Assembly: GCA_031428675.1 (NCBI GenBank) | Contig: JANOYC010000057.1 | Span: forward strand, 1-30,823 | DNA length: 30,823 nt | From: JANOYC01 sp031428675 | Lineage (GTDB): Bacteria; Actinomycetota; Actinomycetes; Actinomycetales; Microbacteriaceae | Direction of reading: 5' to 3' | Shown: piece after piece, positions 7,610 to 15,617 of the stretch | How the letters are laid out: each line of letters opens with the position of its first letter | Position numbering within the stretch: position 1 is the first letter of the stretch | Position numbers and translations under genes: made by a program | The notes under the pieces: generated by a model | Told to the model about the DNA's origin: nothing | The model's database searches: none | The model's input: the letters and a program-made list of their open reading frames with translations, nothing else

Positions 7610-8317
7610 ATGATCGAAACGCAGAGCACCGAGATGCCGGCGCATCCGGCTGTCACGCGGGCCTCGATGGCACAGCTCGTCGGTCGCGCACGTTCGATGG
7701 TCATCCCTGGCGAGCGCCACATCCTCGGCATCACCGGAGCGCCGGGAGCCGGAAAGTCGACGCTGTGCGATGCTCTGGTCACGGCGCTCGGTGCGGACGC
7801 GGCGATCGTGGGCATGGATGCTTTCCACCTCGCCAATGTCGAGTTGGAGAGACTCGGTCGAGCCGAACGCAAGGGCGCTCCGGACACGTTTGATCCTCAC
7901 GGATATGCCGCACTACTGACTCGACTTCGTAATTCGACGATGACGGTATATGCACCTGTCTTCCGACGTGAAATCGAGGAGTCGATCGCCGGCGCCGTGC
8001 CAATCGACCCAACGGTGTCCCTGGTGATCACCGAAGGCAACTACTTGCTACTGGACTCCGACGGATGGGAAGACGCCCGTCTTGCCATTGATGAGATCTG
8101 GTACCTCGACGTTCCTCGTGAGGAACTGCGCAGCCGACTCGTGACGCGTCACCAAGCGCACGGTCGGACCCCGCTCGCGGCCGAAAGCTGGGTGGCCGAT
8201 GTCGACATGAAGAACGCTGAGCGCGTCGAAGAGATGAAGACTCGCGCGGACGTGATCGTCGAACTCACGGATGCCCCCGCCGCGCGGCATGTCTCAAGCG
8301 AGGGAGCGCACTCATGA
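7610..8317 (+). CDS. Uridine-kinase-like P-loop sugar kinase (FrcK-like)
   Basis: The 235-residue protein is of the phosphoribulokinase/uridine kinase/pantothenate kinase fold: P-loop GAPGAGKST (43-51), GMDAFHL, a TFDP segment, the VYAPVFRREIEE substrate segment, VITEGNYLLL and RLVTRHQAHGR. It matches the FrcK type of kinase that accompanies fructose ABC transporters of the FrcBCAK class in rhizobia. I chose the ATG at 7610 because GGAG lies 6 nt upstream; in-frame ATGs at 7583, 7586 and 7598 lack such a site. It is the first gene of the transporter operon, which here runs kinase-ATPase-permease-binding protein. It probably phosphorylates the imported sugar. Whether it or the FGGY kinase adds the first phosphate is not resolvable. 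Confidence 0.85.
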   Translation: MIETQSTEMPAHPAVTRASMAQLVGRARSMVIPGERHILGITGAPGAGKSTLCDALVTALGADAAIVGMDAFHLANVELERLGRAERKGAPDTFDPHGYAALLTRLRNSTMTVYAPVFRREIEESIAGAVPIDPTVSLVITEGNYLLLDSDGWEDARLAIDEIWYLDVPREELRSRLVTRHQAHGRTPLAAESWVADVDMKNAERVEEMKTRADVIVELTDAPAARHVSSEGAHS

Positions 8318-8378
8318 CCCAACAACGAATTGACACCACACCGACCGACGCTCGGCACGATCTACAGGAGGAACGCGC

Positions 8379-9146
8379 ATGACCAGTACGATTCCGATTC
8401 TCGAGGCGAAAGGGCTGACCCGAAGCTTCGGAGCGGTTCGGGCACTCGATCACGTGGACTTCGACATTTACGCGGGCGAAGTAGTCGCGCTCATCGGCGA
8501 CAACGGTGCGGGAAAGTCGACACTCGTCAAGGCGCTGTCGGGCAACCTCGCGCTGGATACCGGGGAGATTTACTACGCCGGCGGCAAGGTAGACCTCAGC
8601 ACGCCGGCTCAAGCAAGCAAGCTCGGCATCGAAACTGTCTACCAGGATCTCGCACTCGCGCCGCACCTCAACCCCGCACAGAACATGTTTCTCGGTCGGG
8701 AAATTCCCGCGCCCGGATTGCTCGGCAAGTTCGGGTTCCTCGACAACAAAGCGATGCGCCTTCGTTCGAAGACCGCGTTTGACGAACTGGGCGCCACGGT
8801 GCGCAGTCTCTCGGACCCTGTGGGGAGCATGTCGGGCGGACAGCGCCAAGCGATTGCCATCGCGCGCTCTGTTGCATGGGCGAAGGGCGTGATCTTCCTC
8901 GACGAACCGACCGCAGCTCTCGGAGTCGTGCAAACGAAGAATGTTCTCGAGACGATCCGCCGCGTGCGAGACAAGGGAGTGGGTGTGGTCTTCATCAGCC
9001 ACAACATGCCAAACGTAATGGAGGTGGCTGACCGGGTGCAGGTGCTCCGTTTGGGCCGTCGGATTGCGACCTTCGAAGCGAACAAAACAAACATGGGCGA
9101 ACTGGTCGCGGCAATGACCGGCGCACTGGACGGAGCAGGAGCATGA
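8379..9146 (+). CDS. Sugar ABC transporter ATP-binding protein (FrcA-like)
   Basis: The 255-residue single-domain ATPase has Walker A GDNGAGKST, Q-loop VYQDL, signature MSGGQ (Met for the usual Leu), Walker B VIFLDEPTAAL and H-loop ISHN. Unlike RbsA/XylG, which carry two ATPase domains in about 500 residues, it has only one, as in FrcA of fructose transporters; it would work as a homodimer with the permease below. The start codon follows a near-perfect AGGAGG with 7-nt spacing. It overlaps the permease gene by ATGA, implying translational coupling. It energises import of the sugar captured by the lipoprotein encoded at 10279. Confidence 0.95.
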   Translation: MTSTIPILEAKGLTRSFGAVRALDHVDFDIYAGEVVALIGDNGAGKSTLVKALSGNLALDTGEIYYAGGKVDLSTPAQASKLGIETVYQDLALAPHLNPAQNMFLGREIPAPGLLGKFGFLDNKAMRLRSKTAFDELGATVRSLSDPVGSMSGGQRQAIAIARSVAWAKGVIFLDEPTAALGVVQTKNVLETIRRVRDKGVGVVFISHNMPNVMEVADRVQVLRLGRRIATFEANKTNMGELVAAMTGALDGAGA

Positions 9147-10234
9147 CAGAGACCAAACCCGCCGCAGGCGTTGCGGCGGCACCGAACCCGATCGACGGCC
9201 AGAAGAAGAATTTCTTCGCACACTTGACCGGCATCCAGTCATTCCAGATCCTGCTTGTGCTGCTCGTCATCGTCACGATCTTCAGCATTTTGGCCCCGAC
9301 GATCTTCCCGCAGTGGACGAACATCCGCCAAATAGTGCAGAACGTCTCGATTCTCGCCGTGCTCGGAATCGGAATGACCTTCGTGATAATAACTTCGGGA
9401 ATCGACCTGTCGATCGGATCTGTTCTTGTATTCTCCGGGGTTGTTTCGGCCAAGGCGATGGTCGCCTATGGCGGCGGAGGTTGGGATACGGCCCTCGTTG
9501 GCCTGCTCGTTGCTCTCGTCGTTGGCGCTCTGTGGGGACTCTTGAACGGGGTGTTGGTCGCGAAAGCGAAGGTGCCCCCGCTTATCGTGACCTTGGGAAC
9601 GCTGGGAGCTGCTCTCGGGTTGGCCCAAGTCATCACCGGTGGTGTCGACATCCGCGAAGTCCCTGTCGTCCTTACCGACACGATCGGCTATGGCAACGTG
9701 TTTGGAACGACGATTCCGCTCATCTCGCTGGTAGCGCTCGTTATCGTCGTCATCTTCGGGATCATCTTGCACAAAACAAAGTTCGGCCTCTACACCTTCG
9801 CGGTTGGCTCTAATGAGGAAGCAGCTCTCCGCGTTGGTGTGAAGGTCGATAAGCAGCTCATCTCGATCTACGCGCTCTCGGGGACGTTGGCCGGGTTCGC
9901 GGGACTTCTATCACTGTCGCAATACGGCACGACCGCGATCGCCGGACAATCGCAGACGAACCTCAATGTCATCGCGGCAGTCGTGATCGGTGGCACCAGC
10001 ATCTTCGGCGGTCTCGGCACGATCTTCGGCACCATGGTCGGTTTGTTCATCCCGGCGGTGTTGCAGAACGGCTTCGTCATCGTGGGCGTCCAGCCCTTTT
10101 GGCAGCAAGTAGCGGTGGGAGCCGTTCTTGTTGCTGCCGTCTTCATCGACCAGCGTCGTCGCAAGGCCGCGGCCCGAGGCGCGGGGTCGAAGTCAAAGGT
10201 TTCTCTGGCCAATCTCTGGTCAAAGAAAAAATGA
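9143..10234 (+). CDS. Sugar ABC transporter permease (RbsC/FrcC family)
   Basis: The 363-residue polytopic membrane protein has the carbohydrate-uptake-2 (CUT2) family hallmarks: LGIGMTFVIITSGIDLSIGSVL early, LNGVLVAKAKVPPLIVTLGTL, YAVG-like YTFAVGSNEEAALRVGVKV, the EAA-like cytoplasmic loop, and VIGGTSIFGGLGTIFGTMVG near the end. A cytoplasmic N-terminus of about 30 residues precedes the first helix, and a Lys/Arg-rich tail ends the protein. It forms the membrane channel with the ATPase, whose gene it overlaps by 4 nt. Several positive residues at the end (GSKSKVSLANLWSKKK) are an extension beyond the usual family end. Confidence 0.95.
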   Translation: MTETKPAAGVAAAPNPIDGQKKNFFAHLTGIQSFQILLVLLVIVTIFSILAPTIFPQWTNIRQIVQNVSILAVLGIGMTFVIITSGIDLSIGSVLVFSGVVSAKAMVAYGGGGWDTALVGLLVALVVGALWGLLNGVLVAKAKVPPLIVTLGTLGAALGLAQVITGGVDIREVPVVLTDTIGYGNVFGTTIPLISLVALVIVVIFGIILHKTKFGLYTFAVGSNEEAALRVGVKVDKQLISIYALSGTLAGFAGLLSLSQYGTTAIAGQSQTNLNVIAAVVIGGTSIFGGLGTIFGTMVGLFIPAVLQNGFVIVGVQPFWQQVAVGAVLVAAVFIDQRRRKAAARGAGSKSKVSLANLWSKKK

Positions 10235-10278
10235 AAACCCAAGTCAGAAGAATCCCACCATCAAGAGGAGCTTTAACA

Positions 10279-11262
10279 ATGAAGTCAAAGAGACGCCTCG
10301 TCTCCATAGCAGCCATCGGCGCGGTTGCCGCACTCTCGCTCAGCGCGTGTGCCGGCACCGACACCGGGCCCACCCCCAATGCGTCGGGCGACTACAAGTT
10401 GTCGTTCATCCAGGGCGTCGCGGGTGACGAGTTCTACATCTCCATGCAGTGTGGCATCGAGGCCGAGGCCAAGAAGCTAGGCGTGACGGTGAACACCCAA
10501 GGGCCGGCGAAGTTCGACCCGACGTTGCAGAAGCCGATCGTCGACTCCGTCGTCGCGTCGAAGCCCGACGCGATCCTGATCGCCCCGACCGATGTGACCG
10601 CCATGCAGGCACCACTAAACGCGGCTGCTGAAGCGGGAATCAAGGTTGTACTCGTTGACACGACCGTGGGTGACCCGTCGTTCGCCACCGCTCAAATCTC
10701 CTCCGACAACAACGGTGGCGGCAAGGCGGCATTTGACGCCATCAAGCAACTGAACCCGGACGGCGGCAAGGTGCTCGTTATGGCCACTGACCCCGGAATT
10801 TCGACGACGGATGCGCGCATTGCTGGTTTCGAAGAGGCCATCAAGGGCGACTCGAGCTTCACCTACGTTGGAGTGCAGTACAGCCACAATGACCCGGCCG
10901 AGGCGGCCCGACTCATGACGGCAGCGCTCGCAAAAGACCCCGACATTGTCGGCGTCTTCGCGACCAACCTGTTCGCTGCAGAAGGAACCGCGACCGGCGT
11001 TCGCCAGGCGGGTGCGCAAGACACGGTGAAGATCGCCGGATTTGACGCGGGCCCCGCGCAAGTGAAGGCGCTCAAGGATGGCATCATCCAGGCCCTCGTC
11101 GCGCAGCAGCCAGCATTGATTGGTGCGGAAGGCGTGAAGGCAGCCGTCGCAGCGCTAAAGGGCGAGTCTGTAACCGCGGAGACTCAAACCGGTTTCCAGG
11201 TGCTCACCCTCGAGAACATCGACACCGACGGTGCCGACTACGTCTACAAGTCCAGCTGCTGA
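10279..11262 (+). CDS. Sugar-binding lipoprotein of the ABC transporter
   Basis: The 327-residue protein has a lipoprotein signal peptide: MKSKRR, a hydrophobic stretch, then the lipobox LSAC with the lipidated Cys at residue 24. The mature part is a RbsB-type periplasmic-binding protein (FIQGVAGDEFYISMQCGIEAEAKKLG..., IVDSVVASKPDAILIAPTD, GIKVVLVDT, DARIAGFEEA, VGVFATNLFAAEGTATGVRQAG, KIAGFDAGP). It would be anchored outside the membrane and deliver the ligand to the permease. The ATG at 10279 has GAGGAG upstream; an ATG at 10231 overlapping the permease stop would add 16 non-signal residues and is less likely. Ligand class is a pentose, hexose or polyol; identity is not visible. Confidence 0.95.
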   Translation: MKSKRRLVSIAAIGAVAALSLSACAGTDTGPTPNASGDYKLSFIQGVAGDEFYISMQCGIEAEAKKLGVTVNTQGPAKFDPTLQKPIVDSVVASKPDAILIAPTDVTAMQAPLNAAAEAGIKVVLVDTTVGDPSFATAQISSDNNGGGKAAFDAIKQLNPDGGKVLVMATDPGISTTDARIAGFEEAIKGDSSFTYVGVQYSHNDPAEAARLMTAALAKDPDIVGVFATNLFAAEGTATGVRQAGAQDTVKIAGFDAGPAQVKALKDGIIQALVAQQPALIGAEGVKAAVAALKGESVTAETQTGFQVLTLENIDTDGADYVYKSSC

Positions 11263-11287
11263 ACCTAGCCACGTCACGAACAAGCTA

Positions 11288-11339
11288 GAACGACACGGGT
11301 TCTCTCCCATCACAGATCGGAGGGAGCCCGTGTTCGTTC
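11288..11339 (+). other. Imperfect stem-loop between binding-protein and dehydrogenase genes
   Basis: GAACGA (11288-11293) pairs with TCGTTC (11334-11339), CACGGG (11294-11299) with CCCGTG (11327-11332), and CTCCC (11304-11308) with GGGAG (11322-11326), with small bulges. No T-tract follows. It may act as a 3' stabiliser or partial attenuator that raises binding-protein mRNA above that of the downstream gene. Confidence 0.5.
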
Positions 11340-11362
11340 ACACTAACCACAAGGAGCACGCC

Positions 11363-12883
11363 ATGGTCACGGTGAACAACGCAACTCTGTCGTCGATCGG
11401 TCAGCGCGTTCCAGTGCCCCACTATGACAGGAATGCCGCTACGACAGGAATCGTGCACTTCGGAGTAGGTGCGTTCCACCGGTCGCACGAGGCCATGTAC
11501 ATTGACCGGCTACTCGCGAGCGGCAGCACGCTTGATTGGGCGATCTGCGGAGTCGGAGTGCTTCCGTCAGACGCCACAATGCGAGACATCCTCGCTCTTC
11601 AGGACAACCTCTACACACTCGTCGTCAAGCATCCAGATGGTCGCGTCGATCCTCGCGTGATTGGCTCGATCACCGAATATCTTTTCGCGCCGGACGATCC
11701 GGATGCCGTGATCGAGAAACTTGCGCATCCGGCCACGCGAATAGTGTCGCTCACGGTCACCGAGGGCGGGTATTCCGTGAACAACGCCACGGGTGAGTTC
11801 GACGCGACGAGCGGGGACATTCAACACGACCTTTTCACGCTGGAGGCGCCGCGCACGGTGTTCGGGCTCATCACCGAAGGACTTCGCCGACGCCGGGATC
11901 GTGGCGTTGATGCATTTACCGTTATGTCGTGCGACAACATCCAGGGCAATGGCCACATCGCTCGCACAGCACTCACGTCTTTTGCTCGCCTCAAGGATCG
12001 ACAGCTGGGGGATTGGATTGCGCAGAACGTCCAGTTCCCGAATTCCATGGTCGATCGGATTACCCCTGCAACAACAGATGAGGTGCGATCAGAAGTAGCG
12101 ACGCAATTCGGGATCGACGACGCGTGGCCGGTTGTCTCCGAGTCATTTGAGCAGTGGGTGTTGGAAGATGCCTTCACCGCGGGGCGCCCGGATCTCGAAT
12201 CCGTAGGTGTACAGCTCGTGTCCGACGTCGAACCGTATGAGCTCATGAAGCTTCGACTCCTGAATGCGTCGCATCAGGCGATGAGCTATGTGGGCATACT
12301 CGCCGGATTCGCTCATGTGCACGAGGTATGCCGAACGCCGTCTATCGCGGCATTCTTGCGCGAATATATGCGTGAAGAAGCCACTCCAACGCTTCGGCCA
12401 GTCCCGGGGATCGATCTGAACCAGTATTGCGATCAACTCATCGCGCGATTCAGCAGCGCGGCGATCGCCGACACGCTCGAGCGACAGGTCGTAGACGGCT
12501 CGGAGCGCATCCCGAAATTCTTGCTTCCGGTTGTGCGTGAGCAACTGGCTATGGGTGGCGACATCCGTCGTTGCGCCTTCGTCATCGCTTCGTGGAGCGT
12601 TTTCTTGGAAGGCGTCACCGAGACCGGATTTGGGGTGATGATTCACGACGTGCGAAAGGATGCGTTGACGCATGCCGTTCGCGCGGAAGTGATGGCACCC
12701 GGCGCGCTGCTCGACCTCGGAGAGATTTTTGGTGATCTGGGCCAGAACGAACGATTCCGCAGTGCCTACGTGAACGCGCGCGCCAGGATCAAGTCCGACG
12801 GCGCTATCGCTGCCATGGAATCGATCAAGCGTGAACGCAACCGCGGGGCAACAGCGGTGGGAATATCGGGAACCGCGGTGTAG
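11363..12883 (+). CDS. Mannitol 2-dehydrogenase-type long-chain polyol dehydrogenase
   Basis: The 506-residue protein belongs to the long-chain mannitol dehydrogenase/fructuronate reductase family: VHFGVGAFHRSH (31-42) is the nucleotide-binding region, VTEGGYSVN and VMSCDNIQGNG follow, and the catalytic KLRLLNASH has Lys296, Asn301 and His304, matching the family's Lys-x4-Asn-x2-His. Its length fits bacterial mannitol 2-dehydrogenases (about 490-500), which oxidise D-mannitol to fructose or D-arabitol to xylulose with NAD. The ATG at 11363 follows AAGGAG; the frame is open further upstream but those codons overlap the end of the binding-protein gene. It is the last gene of the transport operon. 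Together with the DCXR-like SDR it could convert one ketose into another through a shared polyol. Confidence 0.92.
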   Translation: MVTVNNATLSSIGQRVPVPHYDRNAATTGIVHFGVGAFHRSHEAMYIDRLLASGSTLDWAICGVGVLPSDATMRDILALQDNLYTLVVKHPDGRVDPRVIGSITEYLFAPDDPDAVIEKLAHPATRIVSLTVTEGGYSVNNATGEFDATSGDIQHDLFTLEAPRTVFGLITEGLRRRRDRGVDAFTVMSCDNIQGNGHIARTALTSFARLKDRQLGDWIAQNVQFPNSMVDRITPATTDEVRSEVATQFGIDDAWPVVSESFEQWVLEDAFTAGRPDLESVGVQLVSDVEPYELMKLRLLNASHQAMSYVGILAGFAHVHEVCRTPSIAAFLREYMREEATPTLRPVPGIDLNQYCDQLIARFSSAAIADTLERQVVDGSERIPKFLLPVVREQLAMGGDIRRCAFVIASWSVFLEGVTETGFGVMIHDVRKDALTHAVRAEVMAPGALLDLGEIFGDLGQNERFRSAYVNARARIKSDGAIAAMESIKRERNRGATAVGISGTAV

Positions 12884-12891
12884 ACGAGCAA

Positions 12892-12922
12892 CGTTCCACG
12901 AGAACCCGCGACTCGCGGAACG
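12892..12922 (+). terminator. Putative hairpin terminator after the polyol operon
   Basis: CGTTCC (12892-12897) pairs with GGAACG (12917-12922), and CGAG with CTCG inside after one mismatch, closing a 9-nt loop. It starts nine bases after the dehydrogenase stop. No T-run follows, so termination strength is uncertain. Confidence 0.45.
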
Positions 12923-13018
12923 CGAGACACGCCGTGCGCACTGTTGAATGTCGCCGCCCCGTGGTCGAATCGTTGACGGGGCCGGCCAGTAGGCAATCGG
13001 GGGAGCAGGGAGCGTTCC

Positions 13019-13822
13019 GTGAACTCAGACTCAAACTCGGTGATCGACCGGCTGTGGACCGTGCTCGCCGGTTGGCGGGGCGAGATCATGAATTGGGCTC
13101 CATATGATGATGAGCCCGTTCGCGGCATTTGCCACGCCTGCCGCACGTCACCGTTTAGAGACCACCTTGGTGTGCTCGACGACGCGCCGCACCGGGTGAC
13201 TCATACTTTGCATGAGCTTCTCGAGAAATTCGTGACCGAGTGGGAGTTCCTCGCGCCCCCCGGAAAGATGGTGATGGCGACTCGCGCGGCGCTCGCCGAA
13301 GCCATGGATTGCGTCGGTGACGACATTGCGCACGACTGCGAGGTGCTCTTTGACGCCGAGCGATTCGCCCTGATTCGCGACGCTGCCGAATTGGTCGGGG
13401 TGCCTGCAGACTGCGCCGTCGGTCCGATGGCGAAACAGATCGTCGCTGACATGCTCCAGGAGTGGTTCGAGTGGATATCGAACGAACGCTGGAAGCGCGC
13501 TGCATCGGTGCCAGCCGGGCGTCGCTGCGAGCTGTGCACGACTTCGCCGGTCATCCTTCCGGACATGTCGATCACGGTCCCGCACGCGGTATTCCACAAG
13601 TTACGGGCTCTCCTCCACGACGACCTCGACGAAGCCCTCGAGGGCTACAACCTCTCCCGAGACGCTCTGCAACACGTGCGCCCGCGCATTCTCGATCAGA
13701 TTGTCGTGGCGATTGATGGCGATCGACCGCGCATAGAGCATGCTCTTCGCTTGTATGTCGCCGAGGCGGTGGAGCGCGACATCGCTGAGACCGTCGCGCA
13801 CCTGCACACTGCTGACGGCTGA
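13019..13822 (+). CDS. Unrecognised protein with a duplicated C-x2-C ... H-x3-H module
   Basis: I do not recognise this 267-residue protein. It starts at a GTG preceded by GGGAG. Two similar segments stand out: C38-HA-C41-RTSP...PH58-RVT-H62-TLHELL and C170-EL-C173-TTSP...PH189-AVF-H193-KLRALL. Both share the pattern CxxCxTSP, then PHxxxHxLxxLL, with Cys-to-His distances of 17 and 16, as expected for two structural zinc sites of C2H2 type. The remainder is mostly predicted helix, rich in Ala, Asp, Glu and Arg, with no signal peptide or membrane segment. The arrangement suggests an internal duplication and perhaps a nucleic-acid- or protein-binding role, but this is inference. It is a single gene between the sugar operon and the leftward DUF4287 gene, with which it is convergent. 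Confidence 0.75.
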   Translation: MNSDSNSVIDRLWTVLAGWRGEIMNWAPYDDEPVRGICHACRTSPFRDHLGVLDDAPHRVTHTLHELLEKFVTEWEFLAPPGKMVMATRAALAEAMDCVGDDIAHDCEVLFDAERFALIRDAAELVGVPADCAVGPMAKQIVADMLQEWFEWISNERWKRAASVPAGRRCELCTTSPVILPDMSITVPHAVFHKLRALLHDDLDEALEGYNLSRDALQHVRPRILDQIVVAIDGDRPRIEHALRLYVAEAVERDIAETVAHLHTADG

Positions 13823-13870
13823 AACCGCGAATTGCCCCATTTCGTGGAGTAGTCGACCGGACATCACTGA

Positions 13871-13887
13871 TCGACGCGCCGCGTCGA
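13871..13887. terminator. Palindrome between convergent genes
   Basis: TCGACGCG (13871-13878) and CGCGTCGA (13880-13887) are inverted arms around one base, able to form a short GC-rich hairpin just 3' of the DUF4287 stop. No T-tract is seen in either direction. Confidence 0.3.
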
Positions 13888-13891
13888 CGGG

Positions 13892-14194
13892 TTACCTGGC
13901 AGTGCCCGACGGGTTGCTTGACTTGCCCTCGAGCCACAACGAGTCGGACTCATCACGGTGCGTGCCCGTGCTCCCGACGTGCTTCGAAGCGATACGTGCG
14001 CCGTTCTTGATGACGTGAACCATCGCCATGCCGTGGCCGCGGCCGAGGTTGTAGTCCGTCTTCAGCCACTCGAGGACCGCCCCCGCCTTGACGGCCGGGT
14101 CATCCAGCCCCTTCAGCGTTGCGATTTCGACGAGCTGGCGCGGAGTGAGCCCGGTTTTGTCCTCGACGGCGTCGAGGTACGCCTGAAACGACAT
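13892..14194 (-). CDS. DUF4287 protein
   Basis: The 100-residue protein begins with the DUF4287 pattern: MSFQAYLDAVEDKTGLTPRQ, a segment with KGLDDPAVKAGAVLEWLK, and YNLGRGHGMAMVHVIKNG. The family is small, cytoplasmic and of unknown function, often found next to SRPBCC or stress genes. After residue 68 the C-terminal part (IASKHVGSTGTHRDESDSLWLEG) is polar, probably disordered and lineage-specific. The ATG at 14194 follows AAGGA with good spacing. The gene is in a leftward group with the three-helix-bundle and SRPBCC genes. Confidence 0.85.
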   Translation of the reverse strand: MSFQAYLDAVEDKTGLTPRQLVEIATLKGLDDPAVKAGAVLEWLKTDYNLGRGHGMAMVHVIKNGARIASKHVGSTGTHRDESDSLWLEGKSSNPSGTAR

Positions 14195-14233
14195 CTGAGA
14201 TCCTTGCGGTTGAGTTGACGCACCGTCAGCGCG

Positions 14234-14464
14234 TTAGGACGGGGATTCGTTGGCTGCTGTCGCGCGTTTCCGCGCCGTCTTGAATCGCTTGAGAACCGCG
14301 CGCTCCGTCAGGATTGATACGTAGTCCCGCACTGGGCGGCCCGCGAGAGCGTCGTACTCCTCGCGCACGGCGGTTTCGACTTGGTCGCGGGAGAGGTCCG
14401 ATTTCTTCGCCACACTATCGATAACGTTTTTGATGACTTCTTCGTCATCCATGTGGGTGGTCAT
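14234..14464 (-). CDS. Small three-helix-bundle (DUF3562-like) protein
   Basis: The 76-residue protein has the pattern DEEVIKNVIDSVAKKSDLSRDQVETAVREEYDALAGRPVRDYVSILTERAVLKRFK, three amphipathic helices as in the DUF3562-like three-helix-bundle dimerisation proteins. A basic tail (KTARKRATAAN) follows. No clear ribosome site precedes the ATG at 14464, and the ATG at 14452 is another option. The neighbours (DUF4287 upstream on the map, SRPBCC behind it) are often seen together in actinobacterial stress loci. Function is unknown. Confidence 0.7.
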   Translation of the reverse strand: MTTHMDDEEVIKNVIDSVAKKSDLSRDQVETAVREEYDALAGRPVRDYVSILTERAVLKRFKTARKRATAANESPS

Positions 14465-14587
14465 ATGAAGAGTGTCATTGGAGCGGGCGACGACGTCAAT
14501 GTCCCAGTAGTGAGCCGAGAGCCGAGAGCCGAGCCGCGAGCCGAGACGGGGAGGCGCCGCGGGACGAATACGACGCCTCCGCGCCGC

Positions 14588-15004
14588 TCAGTGTGATTCG
14601 ACGAGTTTCTTGAAGCGGTGCAGATCTGCCCGAACCTGAACGTCATCGATCTGGAGAGCGGCTCCCGCCTTCTCGACGAAGCCGGCCGGTTCCCATTCCA
14701 TGTGCAGGTCGACTCGGGTGTGGCCGTTCTCGAGCGTCTCGAATTGCACGGTGCCTGAGTGGTGGGGCTCGTTGATGCTGGTCCACGAGACGCGTTTTCC
14801 TGGAACCTGTTCCGTTGTGTCGGCGTCGAACTGGCGCTCCACCCCTGCGATCTTGACAACCCAGTGCGTTCTGGTGTCCGACACCTGTTCGATGCTCTCG
14901 ACCCCAGACATGAACTGGGGGAACGACTCGAACTTCGTCCACTGGGTGTAGGCGGTGTTCGCGGGAACGGCAACTTCTACATCGGCGTCGATTGCGTGGC
15001 GCAT
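14588..15004 (-). CDS. SRPBCC-family protein (polyketide cyclase/START-like)
   Basis: The 138-residue protein has the SRPBCC pattern of the cyclase/coenzyme Q-binding group: VEVAVPANTAYTQWTKFESFPQFMSGVESIEQVSD, then THWVVKIAG, VSWTSINEPHHSGTVQFETL, THTRVDLHMEWEP. The fold is a helix-grip cavity that binds hydrophobic ligands. The ATG at 15004 follows AAAGGA with 6-nt spacing; the open frame continues upstream to 15259 without a better site. It is the first gene of the leftward group. A weak promoter candidate (TTTCAC, 17 nt, TATTTT) lies about 130 nt upstream at 15132-15160. Confidence 0.88.
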   Translation of the reverse strand: MRHAIDADVEVAVPANTAYTQWTKFESFPQFMSGVESIEQVSDTRTHWVVKIAGVERQFDADTTEQVPGKRVSWTSINEPHHSGTVQFETLENGHTRVDLHMEWEPAGFVEKAGAALQIDDVQVRADLHRFKKLVESH

Positions 15005-15368
15005 GACTGTCCTTTCGTGGCGGGGCTGGCGTGCGAGCGGCGCCGATCGTGGTTCGGGATCGACGCCTACTCGCAACCGGACGTGCCCGATGGGCGTCCT
15101 TGCTGACAGGCTAAGAAGAGGCTGCGTCATAAAAATAGGGGTTGACGTGATCAGGTGAAACTGCATCGGAAGAAACAGCGGCGACTCCGAACGAACCAAG
15201 TGTCGAGCAGGTAAACAATTGTCAGTTCCTCTGGAATCAGCTGAGCAAATGTCGCACACTGGAGTAAGTACGACGGTGTCCCGGAATTCTTCTCCCTCAG
15301 GTCATGCGTCGCACATGCATTCGGGTGGATTACGACTTTGGGGGTCGCAGCGCAATGGTGGGTTTGTC
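15005..15368. other. 364-nt intergenic region between divergent genes
   Basis: It lies between the leftward SRPBCC gene and the rightward small ORF. It has an AT-richer patch (ATAAAAATAGGGGTTGACG, about 15129-15147). On the minus strand TTTCAC (15160-15155), 17 nt, TATTTT (15137-15132) is a weak promoter for the SRPBCC gene. On the plus strand the small ORF frame could extend to a TTG at 15219, preceded by GCAGG. I see no RNA gene or repeat here. Confidence 0.5.
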
Positions 15369-15617
15369 ATGATGCAGACGGTGGTGTCGAGAACACTCCG
15401 GCCTGACTTGGTCGTAGTCGTCTACGGAGGTCGTGAGTTCGTTGCCTCGCGGGCGATGGCCGACGCGTTCTTCGCGCGCGCGCGACGCGTTGTTGAGGCG
15501 GGCGCGAGCGAACTTGTGCCGTTGCTTCACCGCGACGGCGTGGAGTTGCTGTTGGTATCGCGAGAGATTCCGTTCTCGCTCGCCACGCCGAATGCGGCCC
15601 TCAAGCGTTCCGCCTGA
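15369..15617 (+). CDS. Small hypothetical protein overlapping the phosphoribosyltransferase gene
   Basis: The 82-residue product (from the ATG at 15369; 15372 is also ATG) reads MMQTVVSRTLRPDLVVVVYGG, then REFVASRAMADAFFARARRVVEAGASELVPLLHRDGVELLLVSREIPFSL. The pattern of one beta-hairpin, a helix and two more strands looks like a small globular fold, without a signal peptide. I do not recognise the family. It overlaps the next gene by 26 nt, which suggests translational coupling. The ribosome site (GGTGGG) is weak. The frame could extend to a TTG at 15219. Confidence 0.55.
   Translation: MMQTVVSRTLRPDLVVVVYGGREFVASRAMADAFFARARRVVEAGASELVPLLHRDGVELLLVSREIPFSLATPNAALKRSA

Noticed and set aside
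8265..9242. 325-codon open frame antisense to the ABC ATPase
   Set aside because: The plus strand encodes all ATPase motifs. The antisense product has no recognisable domain.
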